Assembly (NCBI GenBank): GCA_026990045.1
Contig: JALSIK010000045.1
Span: forward strand, 1-5,800
Direction of reading: 5' to 3'
Origin: Chromatiales bacterium
GTDB lineage: Bacteria; Pseudomonadota; Gammaproteobacteria; CAMYNG01
Length of the DNA: 5,800 bases
This document shows, piece by piece, positions 1 to 5,076 of the stretch. The notes under the pieces are model-generated. The model saw only the letters and a program-made list of their open reading frames with translations. It was not told the DNA's origin and made no database searches. Position 1 is the stretch's first letter. Each line of letters begins with the position of its first letter. The translations under genes were made by a program, and so were the position numbers.

Positions 1-120
1 GACGAGCCCACGCCGGAGGCACCGCCGGGCTGGATCCTGCACCGGCGCAAGCGCGCCGGCGCCGTGATCTACGGCCTGTGGCTGGCCGGCACCGGGCACG
101 AGGTCCCGGCGGCGGGGTGA
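1..120 (+). CDS. C-terminal end of an unrecognised protein (partial, 5' end outside window)
   Basis: Reading frame 1 is open from the first base and ends at TGA (118-120), giving the last 39 residues of a protein. The tail has an acidic, proline-rich start (DEPTPEAPPG), then a basic stretch followed by hydrophobic residues (WILHRRKRAGAVIYG), and ends ...HEVPAAG. High GC at third codon positions matches the neighbouring genes and supports real coding. I do not recognise the family and no motif allows a function to be given. The hydrophobic part is too short and too interrupted to call a membrane helix. It lies on the same strand as the cytochrome-porin gene downstream, but the 103-base gap with its own promoter-like signals argues that the next gene is transcribed separately. 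Confidence 0.6.
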   Translation, partial: DEPTPEAPPGWILHRRKRAGAVIYGLWLAGTGHEVPAAG

Positions 121-134
121 AATGAAGGGGCGCC

Positions 135-148
135 TTGCCCTGGATCAA
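135..148 (+). promoter_or_regulatory. Possible FNR/ANR/DNR-like operator
   Basis: TTGCCCTGGATCAA resembles the FNR/CRP-superfamily consensus TTGAT-N4-ATCAA. The right half-site is perfect and the left half-site matches 3 of 5; the outer arms CTTG (134-137) and CAAG (146-149) are symmetric. Its centre (141.5) lies 41 bases before the start expected from the -10-like hexamer TAGAGT at 170-175, which is the class II activator position. This is a reading by eye of one imperfect site. Chance cannot be excluded, but the match together with correct spacing makes it worth recording. Confidence 0.4.
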
Positions 149-169
149 GTTCCGCGGGGGCCGGGCGAG

Positions 170-175
170 TAGAGT
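170..175 (+). promoter_or_regulatory. Possible -10 element of the cytochrome-porin promoter
   Basis: TAGAGT matches four of six bases of TATAAT in otherwise GC-rich surroundings, and would put the transcription start near 182-183. No good -35 box is visible at the usual distance, as expected if an activator bound at 135-148 replaces it. The leader to the ATG at 224 would be about 40 bases. The evidence is positional only. Confidence 0.3.
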
Positions 176-208
176 GATCCATGGCGGTGACCCTCGCCGT
201 CTCCGGAT

Positions 209-216
209 AAGGTGGG
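209..216 (+). promoter_or_regulatory. Ribosome binding site deciding the start at 224
   Basis: AAGGTGGG is close to the Shine-Dalgarno consensus AAGGAGG and sits 7 bases before the ATG at 224. A GTG at 212 in the same frame lies inside this site and so is unlikely to be the start. A third candidate, ATG at 233, is slightly too far from the site. Confidence 0.6.
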
Positions 217-223
217 CATACAG

Positions 224-1498
224 ATGCATGCGATGCGCCGTTGCGTCATGGCCGTCCTGGTCCTGGCCGGGCTGGCGCCGGGCCCCGCCGGGGCCATTCC
301 GGCCTTCGCCCGTCAGTACCAGATGAGCTGCGCCGCCTGCCACGCCGCCTTTCCCCGCCTCAACGAGTTCGGCGAGCAGTTCGTGGCCATGAACTACCGC
401 CTCCCCAACTGGAAGGCGGGCACCGTCTCCGGCGGCGACGACATGCTGGCGCTGCCGGCCTCGGTGCCCTTCGCCATGCGTGCCCAGGCCTACGTGCAGC
501 GGCGCCAGGCCGGCGCCATCGACGTCGTCACCGGCGAGAAGACCTCGGCCGGCACCGACATCCAGGCGCCGTATCTCGTCAAGCTGCTCTCCAGCGCGCC
601 GCTGTCGGATCACGTCAGCTATTACTTCTACGGCATCTTCGCCGAGAAGGGCGAGAACGGCCTGACCATCATCGAGGACGCCTGGTTCTCGCACGACGAC
701 GTCTTCGGCACCGGCACGGCCATGATGCTGGGCCAGTTCCAGGTCTCGGACCTCATGTTCCCGCGCGAGCTGCGCATGACCTTCCAGGACTACATGGTCT
801 ACCGCATGGGCGGCCTCACCTACGACCGCGGGGTGCTGTTCTCGCGCGAGGCCGGCCCCCTGGAGCTGGCCCTGGGCTGGGTCAACGGCAACGGCATCGA
901 GGACAACGTGGGCATCAACAGCCCCGGCTACAAGCGGCCCGACCACCTGTTCGACGACGACAGCGGCAAGGCCGTGTTCGGCCGCGTGGGCACCCGCGCG
1001 GGGCCGGTGACCGTGGGCCTGTTCGCCTACTCCGGCTCGCAGAAGAACGCCACCGGCCCGGCCGGGACCGGGCACGGCCCGCGCGACACCGGCAAGACCG
1101 CGGTGGGGCTGGATCTCTCCGGCAAGGCGGGCGACCGCACCTGGTGGTTCGCCCAGGTCATCCGCAACGAGTGGGACGGCTTCCTCGATCCCGCGCGCAA
1201 GTACACCTGGACCGGGGGCTTCATCGGCGTGGACTACGTCCACTCGGACAAGTGGACCTTCTCCTGCCTGTACAACCACGTGGACGCCGGCGACCTGGCC
1301 GGCACCGACACCGTGTACGAGGGGCTGGACATGCGCACCCTCACCCTCACCGCGAGCTACTACTTCATGCGCAACGTCAAGGGCGTCATCGAGGCCAATG
1401 CCGACCTGCTGGACACGGTGGCCAGGACCGGCACCTATTACACCGGCCACCTGGAAGGGGAGAACTACTTCCTGCTGGGCTTCGATGCCGCGTTCTGA
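224..1498 (+). CDS. Cyc2-like fused monohaem cytochrome c / outer-membrane porin
   Basis: Predicted outer-membrane electron conduit: a small N-terminal haem c domain joined to a beta-barrel. Seen in the 424-residue product: a signal peptide with basic Arg5-Arg6, a hydrophobic core, and likely cleavage after Ala24 (GPAGA/IPAFA). A single CAACH haem motif follows at residues 36-40 (bases 329-343) within IPAFARQYQMSCAACH...PRLNEFG. This agrees closely with the N-terminal signature I know for Cyc2 (xPxFARQTGxxCxxCHxxxPxLxxFGxxF). The remaining roughly 350 residues alternate polar and hydrophobic/aromatic residues (for example LELALGWVNGNG, TLTLTASYYF) and end in Phe (FLLGFDAAF), as outer-membrane barrels do. 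The length is in the Cyc2 range (about 400-500). Start chosen at ATG 224 because of the AAGGTGGG site; a GTG at 212 would add four residues. The gene appears monocistronic, with an FNR-like site upstream. True Cyc2 proteins oxidise Fe(II) outside the cell. This protein may be a distant paralogue with another donor, so the substrate is inference. An alternative is a porin carrying an unrelated haem-binding leader. Confidence 0.72.
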   Translation: MHAMRRCVMAVLVLAGLAPGPAGAIPAFARQYQMSCAACHAAFPRLNEFGEQFVAMNYRLPNWKAGTVSGGDDMLALPASVPFAMRAQAYVQRRQAGAIDVVTGEKTSAGTDIQAPYLVKLLSSAPLSDHVSYYFYGIFAEKGENGLTIIEDAWFSHDDVFGTGTAMMLGQFQVSDLMFPRELRMTFQDYMVYRMGGLTYDRGVLFSREAGPLELALGWVNGNGIEDNVGINSPGYKRPDHLFDDDSGKAVFGRVGTRAGPVTVGLFAYSGSQKNATGPAGTGHGPRDTGKTAVGLDLSGKAGDRTWWFAQVIRNEWDGFLDPARKYTWTGGFIGVDYVHSDKWTFSCLYNHVDAGDLAGTDTVYEGLDMRTLTLTASYYFMRNVKGVIEANADLLDTVARTGTYYTGHLEGENYFLLGFDAAF

Positions 1499-1502
1499 GG
1501 GC

Positions 1503-1530
1503 GGAGGACAGAAGACAGAAGACGGAGGAC
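1503..1530. repeat. Four tandem 7-base repeats
   Basis: Directly after the cytochrome-porin stop codon come four exact-length heptamers: GGAGGAC, AGAAGAC, AGAAGAC, GGAGGAC (consensus RGARGAC). The two outer units are identical and the two inner units are identical. The purine-only bias except for the closing C is unlike the surrounding coding DNA. No start codon or ribosome site use is evident. It adjoins the hairpin repeats at 1535-1622 and may be the edge of the same dispersed element. Confidence 0.7.
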
Positions 1531-1534
1531 CATC

Positions 1535-1560
1535 GGTGCGTCCGCTGCGCTCGACGCACC
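1535..1560. repeat. Inverted repeat / hairpin 1 in convergent intergenic space
   Basis: GGTGCGTC (1535-1542) and GACGCACC (1553-1560) form a perfect 8-bp stem with a 10-base loop. It lies 37 bases after the plus-strand gene's stop and faces the end of ggt, so it may act as a transcription stop for the cytochrome-porin gene. There is no T-tract, so a classical intrinsic terminator is not shown. The arm at 1554-1565 can alternatively pair with 1593-1604 over 12 bases. Confidence 0.7.
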
Positions 1561-1597
1561 CTACGGCGCTCCTGCACCCGAACCAACGAAGGCGTAG

Positions 1598-1622
1598 GGT
1601 GCGTTCGCCCCGCGAACGCACC
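1598..1622. repeat. Inverted repeat / hairpin 2 (dispersed-repeat type) before ggt end
   Basis: GGTGCGTTCGC (1598-1608) and GCGAACGCACC (1612-1622) form a perfect 11-bp stem with a 3-base loop, 35 bases beyond the ggt stop codon on the minus strand. The core GGTGCGT/ACGCACC is the same as in hairpin 1, giving four copies in alternating orientation within 88 bases. From memory, 'TAGGGTGCGTTCG...CGAACGCACC' sequences recur between genes in many gammaproteobacteria, so this is probably one copy of a family. Termination of ggt transcription is a plausible secondary role, though no T-run follows. Confidence 0.75.
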
Positions 1623-1657
1623 GCGAACCTCCACCGCAGCGCGGATGTCCCGCCGGC

Positions 1658-3415
1658 TCAGAAATAACCCAGGCGGAGGCGGAGCACCGAGGTCGCCACG
1701 AGGCCCTCGCCGCGCGGGTCGGCGGCCCCGGTGACAATGCCGCTGTCGCGCTCGGCGATGACCACCTGCATGTTGCCGTAGGGGGCCACCTCGCGCAGCC
1801 GGTGACCCATGGCCGCGAGCCGGGCCAGGGTGGCGCCGTCGAAGGCGCCGCGCTCGTACTGGATCTCGTCCGGCAGGTACTGGTGGTGCCAGCGCGGGCG
1901 CGCCACGATGTCGGCCGCGGAGTCGCCGGCCACCACGCCGAGGATGGCGTGCAGCACCATGGTGATGATGCGGCTGCCGCCGGGGGTGCCCAGCACGGCG
2001 ATGCGGTCGGGGGTTTCGACGAAGGTGGGGCTCATGGAGGAGAGCATGCGCTTGCCCGGGGCGATGGCGTTGGCCTCGGCCCCCACCAGCCCGTAGGCGT
2101 TGGGCGCGCCGGGCCGGGCGGCGAAGTCGTCCATCTCGTCGTTGAGCAGGATGCCGGTGCCGGGAGCGACGAAGCCGGAGCCGAAGGGCCAGTTGATGGA
2201 CAGGGTGGCCGCCACCCGGTTGCCCTCGGCGTCGATGATGGAGTAGTGGGTGGTGTGGGTGCCGGGCGCGGCCTCGGCGACCCCCGGCAGCAGGGCCGAG
2301 GGCGTGGCCCGGGCCGGGTGGATGCCGGCGCGCAGGCCGGCGGCGTAGGCGGGCGAGGTGAGCAGGGCCACGGGCACCTGCACGAAGTCGGGATCACCCA
2401 GGTACACGGCCCGGTCGCGGTAGGCCCGGCGCATGGCCTCCGTGATCAGGTGAATGCGCGCCGCCGGCGCCAGGCCGTCGAGTTCGTAGCCGGCGAGGAT
2501 GTTGAGCATGGTGGCCAGGGCCACGCCGCCCGAGGAGGGCGGCGGCGCGGTCACGATGCGCGCGCCGCGGTAGCGGAACGTGACGGGCTCGCGCTCCACC
2601 ACGCGGTAGTCTTCGAGGTCGCGCTGCGACCAGATGCCGCCGGCGGCGCGCACGCCCGCCACCAGCCGCCGCGCGGTCTCGCCGCGGTAGAAGCCGGCCC
2701 TTCCCTCGCGCCCCAGCCGCTCCAGCACCGCCGCCAGCTCCGGCTGGCGGATGAGGTGGCCTTCGGGCGGGACCTCGCCGTCCAGCAGGAAGATGCGGGC
2801 GGCCGCGGGCGAGGCGCGCAGGGCGTCGCGGCGGAACGCCGCCATGCGCCGGTAGCGGGGCGTGACGGCGAAGCCCTCGCGGGCGGCGCGTATCGCCGGC
2901 GCCAGGCTCTGCGCCAGGGGCAGGCGGCCGTATTCCCGGGCCAGGTGGACCAGCGCCGCGGGCACGCCGGGGATGCCGGCGGCCAGGGGGCCGTCGAGGG
3001 AGGCCCCGGGCACCGCGTTGCCGGCGGCGTCCAGGTACATGTCGCGCGTGGCCGCCAGGGGTGCGCGCTCGCGCCCGTCGAGGAACACCTGGCGCCCGTC
3101 TTCGGCCAGGTGCAGGAGCCAGAAGCCGCCGCCACCCAGGCCGGAGCTGTAGGGCTCCACCACCGCCAGGGTGGCGGCCACGGCCACGGCGGCGTCGAAG
3201 GCGTTGCCCCCCTGGTGGAAGATCTCGAGCCCGGCGCGGCTGGCCGCGGGATGGGCCGAGGCCACCACGTGCATGCGGCCTTCCCGCACCAGGGTGCCGC
3301 CGCCCGCGCAGCCCGCCGCCAGCAGCGCGGCGGCCATGGCCAGGGCCAGCCAGGGGAGGCGCGGCCGGCCCCGGGCCGGCGCCCCGACGAAGGCCGGGCC
3401 GACCTTTTTCAGCAT
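1658..3415 (-). CDS. ggt: Gamma-glutamyltransferase, lipoprotein type
   Basis: Cleaves the gamma-glutamyl bond of glutathione and related compounds and passes the glutamyl group to water or an acceptor amino acid; an Ntn-hydrolase that cuts itself into two subunits. The 585-residue product matches the usual family length. Seen: the nucleophile motif TTHYS with predicted catalytic Thr388 (cleavage between His387 and Thr388; codon 2252-2254); glutamate-binding Arg115 in DGRERAP; PPPSSGG at 291-297; LNDEMDDF at 424-431 and the PNAYGLVG lid region, which keeps the lid loop of the E. coli enzyme; SSMSP at 459-463; and the oxyanion-hole GTPGGSR at 476-482. The N-terminus has a hydrophobic stretch ending AAGC at Cys36, which predicts a lipid-anchored protein. 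Residue +2 is Ala, so the outer membrane is the likely site, facing the periplasm. The start lies 4 bases after the ferredoxin stop with no clear ribosome site, suggesting translational coupling. No damaged motif is visible. Function is certain at family level; the physiological substrate is not known. Confidence 0.95.
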   Translation of the reverse strand: MLKKVGPAFVGAPARGRPRLPWLALAMAAALLAAGCAGGGTLVREGRMHVVASAHPAASRAGLEIFHQGGNAFDAAVAVAATLAVVEPYSSGLGGGGFWLLHLAEDGRQVFLDGRERAPLAATRDMYLDAAGNAVPGASLDGPLAAGIPGVPAALVHLAREYGRLPLAQSLAPAIRAAREGFAVTPRYRRMAAFRRDALRASPAAARIFLLDGEVPPEGHLIRQPELAAVLERLGREGRAGFYRGETARRLVAGVRAAGGIWSQRDLEDYRVVEREPVTFRYRGARIVTAPPPSSGGVALATMLNILAGYELDGLAPAARIHLITEAMRRAYRDRAVYLGDPDFVQVPVALLTSPAYAAGLRAGIHPARATPSALLPGVAEAAPGTHTTHYSIIDAEGNRVAATLSINWPFGSGFVAPGTGILLNDEMDDFAARPGAPNAYGLVGAEANAIAPGKRMLSSMSPTFVETPDRIAVLGTPGGSRIITMVLHAILGVVAGDSAADIVARPRWHHQYLPDEIQYERGAFDGATLARLAAMGHRLREVAPYGNMQVVIAERDSGIVTGAADPRGEGLVATSVLRLRLGYF

Positions 3416-3419
3416 TGCG

Positions 3420-3674
3420 TCAGGCGCTCTGCTGCATGAGCCGGCGGTACTTGGCCTGCAGCTCTTCCTGCGTCTCGGGGTAGTCGGGGTTCTTGGGGAT
3501 GCAGTCCACCGGGCAGACCTCCACGCACTGGGGGGTGTCGAAGTGGCCCACGCACTCGGTGCACAGGTTGGGATCGATCTCGTAGATCTCGTCGCCCTGC
3601 GAGATGGCGCTGTTGGGGCACTCGGGCTCGCACACGTCGCAGTTGATGCATTCGTCGGTGATCATCAGGGCCAT
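3420..3674 (-). CDS. fdx: 2[4Fe-4S] ferredoxin, Allochromatium (Alvin) / YfhL type
   Basis: Small cytoplasmic electron carrier of 84 residues, the usual length for the family. It begins MALMITDECINCDVCEPECP, almost the same as Allochromatium vinosum ferredoxin as I remember it. By family rules, Cys9, Cys12, Cys15 and Cys54 hold one cluster and Cys19, Cys38, Cys41 and Cys50 the other. The 8-residue loop between Cys41 and Cys50 and the C-terminal helix (residues 67-82) are the marks of this subgroup, which has unusually low and unequal cluster potentials. A ninth cysteine, Cys58, is also typical. The start is supported by GGGAG (3681-3685 on the minus strand), 6 bases upstream. It sits between coaD and ggt, an order I also know from Pseudomonas (fdx1), where the homologue is reported to be essential. 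Its redox partner is not known. Confidence 0.95.
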   Translation of the reverse strand: MALMITDECINCDVCEPECPNSAISQGDEIYEIDPNLCTECVGHFDTPQCVEVCPVDCIPKNPDYPETQEELQAKYRRLMQQSA

Positions 3675-3680
3675 GGACTG

Positions 3681-3685
3681 CTCCC
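3681..3685 (-). promoter_or_regulatory. Ribosome binding site of the ferredoxin gene
   Basis: The minus strand reads GGGAG here, 6 bases before the ATG at 3674-3672. It is the clearest Shine-Dalgarno sequence of the minus-strand run and fits a highly expressed small protein. Confidence 0.6.
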
Positions 3686-3714
3686 GTCGGGTGGTGCCGC
3701 CAGGGGCGCGTAGT

Positions 3715-4191
3715 TTACCCCAGGCGGCGCTTGAGCGCAGCCGCCACCTCGGGATGGACGAAGGGCGCCACGTCGCCGCCCAGGGCCGCGATTTCCCGCA
3801 CCAGCGAGGAGGAGATGTAGGCGTACTCCTCCGCCGGGGTCAGGAACAGGGTCTCCACCTCCGGCGCCAGGTGCCGGTTCATGGAGGCGAGCTGGAACTC
3901 GTACTCGAAGTCGGACACCGCGCGCAGGCCGCGCAGGATGACCCGGGCGCCGCGGCGGCGGGCGAAGTCCACCAGCAGGGTGTCGAAGCTGCACACCTCC
4001 ACCCCGGGGATGGCGCCCAGCACGGTGCGGGCCAGGGCCAGGCGCTCGTCCAGGGGAAACACCGGCGCCTTGCCGCTGCCGGTGGCGATGGCCACGATGA
4101 CGTGATCGAACAGGCGCGCGGCCCGGCTCACCAGGTCGCTGTGGCCGTTGGTGACGGGGTCGAAGGTGCCGGGGTAGATGGCGGTGGTCAT
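3715..4191 (-). CDS. coaD: Phosphopantetheine adenylyltransferase
   Basis: Fourth step of coenzyme A synthesis: adds AMP from ATP to 4'-phosphopantetheine, giving dephospho-CoA; a cytoplasmic hexamer in the known family. The 158-residue product has the usual length. Seen: the nucleotidyltransferase motif YPGTFDPVTNGH (residues 6-17, with Thr9 and His17 of the T/HxGH site); RGLRAVSDFEYEFQLASMNRHL in the middle, carrying the arginines that bind substrate; and AYISSSLVRE near the end, the conserved ISSxxxRE ATP-binding motif. The start at 4191 is chosen because MTTAIYPGTF aligns with the family N-terminus. The frame stays open upstream to 4227, but those 12 extra residues (proline- and arginine-rich) do not fit. 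There is no strong ribosome site. It lies 66 bases after mutM and 40 bases before the ferredoxin gene, and its function has no obvious tie to either neighbour. Intact. Confidence 0.96.
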   Translation of the reverse strand: MTTAIYPGTFDPVTNGHSDLVSRAARLFDHVIVAIATGSGKAPVFPLDERLALARTVLGAIPGVEVCSFDTLLVDFARRRGARVILRGLRAVSDFEYEFQLASMNRHLAPEVETLFLTPAEEYAYISSSLVREIAALGGDVAPFVHPEVAAALKRRLG

Positions 4192-4257
4192 GGGGCGGCC
4201 CGCTGGTCGTGGCCTCAAGCCTACCACGAAGGCCGGCGCCCCTTCACATGGGCCGGT

Positions 4258-5073
4258 TCAGCGCTGGCAGCGGGGACAGTAAAAGGTACCGCGCTGGCCC
4301 ATGACCGCGTGGCGGATGGGCCGGCCGCAGCGGGGACAGGGCTCGCCCTCCCGGCCGTAGACCGCCAGGGAGAGCGCGAAGTAGCCGGGCTCGCCCTGCG
4401 AGTCGGTGAAGTCGCGCAGGCTGGTGCCGCCGGCGGCGATGGCCTCTTCCAGCACCGCGCGGAGGGCGGCGGCCAGCCGTGCCATGCGGGCCCGGCCGAT
4501 GCGTCCCGCCGGCCGGGCCGGGTGGATGCCGGCCCGGAACAGGGCCTCGTTGGCGTAGATGTTGCCCACCCCGGCCACCACCCGGCCGTCCATGATGAAG
4601 TTCTTGATGGCGGTGCGCCGGCCGCGGGCCCGGCGCCAGAGGTCGTCGCCCCCGAACCCGGGCGCCAGGGGCTCGGGACCCAGGTCCCGGAGCAGGGGAT
4701 GGGCCAGGGGATCGCGGCGGGTGAACAGCACCAGGCCGAAGCGGCGCGGGTCCCGCAGGCGCAGGCAGCGGCCGTCGTCCAGCAGCAGGTCCACGTGGTC
4801 GTGGGGGCCCGGCGGGGTGCCGGCCGGCACCACCCGCAGGCTCCCCGACATGCCCAGGTGGATGATGAGGCTGCCGGCGGGCGTGTCGATGACGAGATAC
4901 TTGCCGCGGCGGCGCACCCCGGTCACGGGCCGGCCGGCCAGCAGGCGCGAGAGATCCCGGGGCACGGGCCGGCGCAGGCGGCGGTTGCGCACGCGGGCGC
5001 CGGTGAAGCGGCGCCCGGCCAGGTGCGGCGCGATGCCGCGCCGCGTGGTCTCCACCTCGGGCAGCTCGGGCAC
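4258..5073 (-). CDS. mutM: Formamidopyrimidine-DNA glycosylase (Fpg/MutM)
   Basis: Base-excision repair enzyme: removes 8-oxoguanine and formamidopyrimidines from DNA and cuts the strand by beta/delta elimination. The 271-residue product has the standard length. Seen: N-terminal PELPEVE, where Pro2 is the catalytic imine-forming residue after Met removal and Glu3 the acid; Lys58 in RRGKYL; Met75 in HLGMSG, and Arg110 and Phe112 in DPRRFG, the residues that fill the gap left by the flipped base; Asn171 in VGNIYANE of the helix-two-turn-helix; and a C-terminal zinc finger with Cys246, Cys249, Cys266 and Cys269 plus Arg261 in the QRGTFYC loop. The start is a GTG at 5073-5071, fixed by the need for Pro at position 2. 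Only 3 bases separate it from the DUF4340 stop codon and no clear ribosome site is visible, so translation is probably coupled. All key residues are present. Confidence 0.97.
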   Translation of the reverse strand: MPELPEVETTRRGIAPHLAGRRFTGARVRNRRLRRPVPRDLSRLLAGRPVTGVRRRGKYLVIDTPAGSLIIHLGMSGSLRVVPAGTPPGPHDHVDLLLDDGRCLRLRDPRRFGLVLFTRRDPLAHPLLRDLGPEPLAPGFGGDDLWRRARGRRTAIKNFIMDGRVVAGVGNIYANEALFRAGIHPARPAGRIGRARMARLAAALRAVLEEAIAAGGTSLRDFTDSQGEPGYFALSLAVYGREGEPCPRCGRPIRHAVMGQRGTFYCPRCQR

Positions 5074-5076
5074 GGG

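Noticed and set aside
126..141. Small hairpin after the first gene (AGGGGC...GCCCT)
   Set aside because: Only five pairs with a bulge and no T-run. It is not strong enough to call a terminator, and it overlaps the better-supported operator-like site.
181..210. Nine-codon upstream frame (ATG 181 to TAA 210) whose stop overlaps the ribosome site of the cytochrome-porin gene
   Set aside because: It could be a leader peptide, but there is no good ribosome site and no regulatory codon run, and the putative transcription start at 182-183 would even exclude its ATG.
241..1734. 497-codon open frame overlapping the cytochrome-porin gene
   Set aside because: Arg/His/Pro-rich shadow frame with no signal peptide or motif. 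The frame from 224 carries the haem motif and barrel pattern.
1802..3439. 545-codon open frame on the plus strand opposite ggt
   Set aside because: It lies antisense to an intact, unmistakable ggt. Its Gly/Ala/Arg/His-rich composition is what high third-position GC produces on the opposite strand.
4192..4227. Extended coaD start at 4227
   Set aside because: The extra 12 residues are Pro/Arg-rich and absent from the family. The start at 4191 gives the standard N-terminus.
4207..4229. Inverted repeat TCGTGG...CCACGA between mutM and coaD
   Set aside because: A 6-bp stem with an 11-base loop and no T-run is easily found by chance in such GC-rich DNA.
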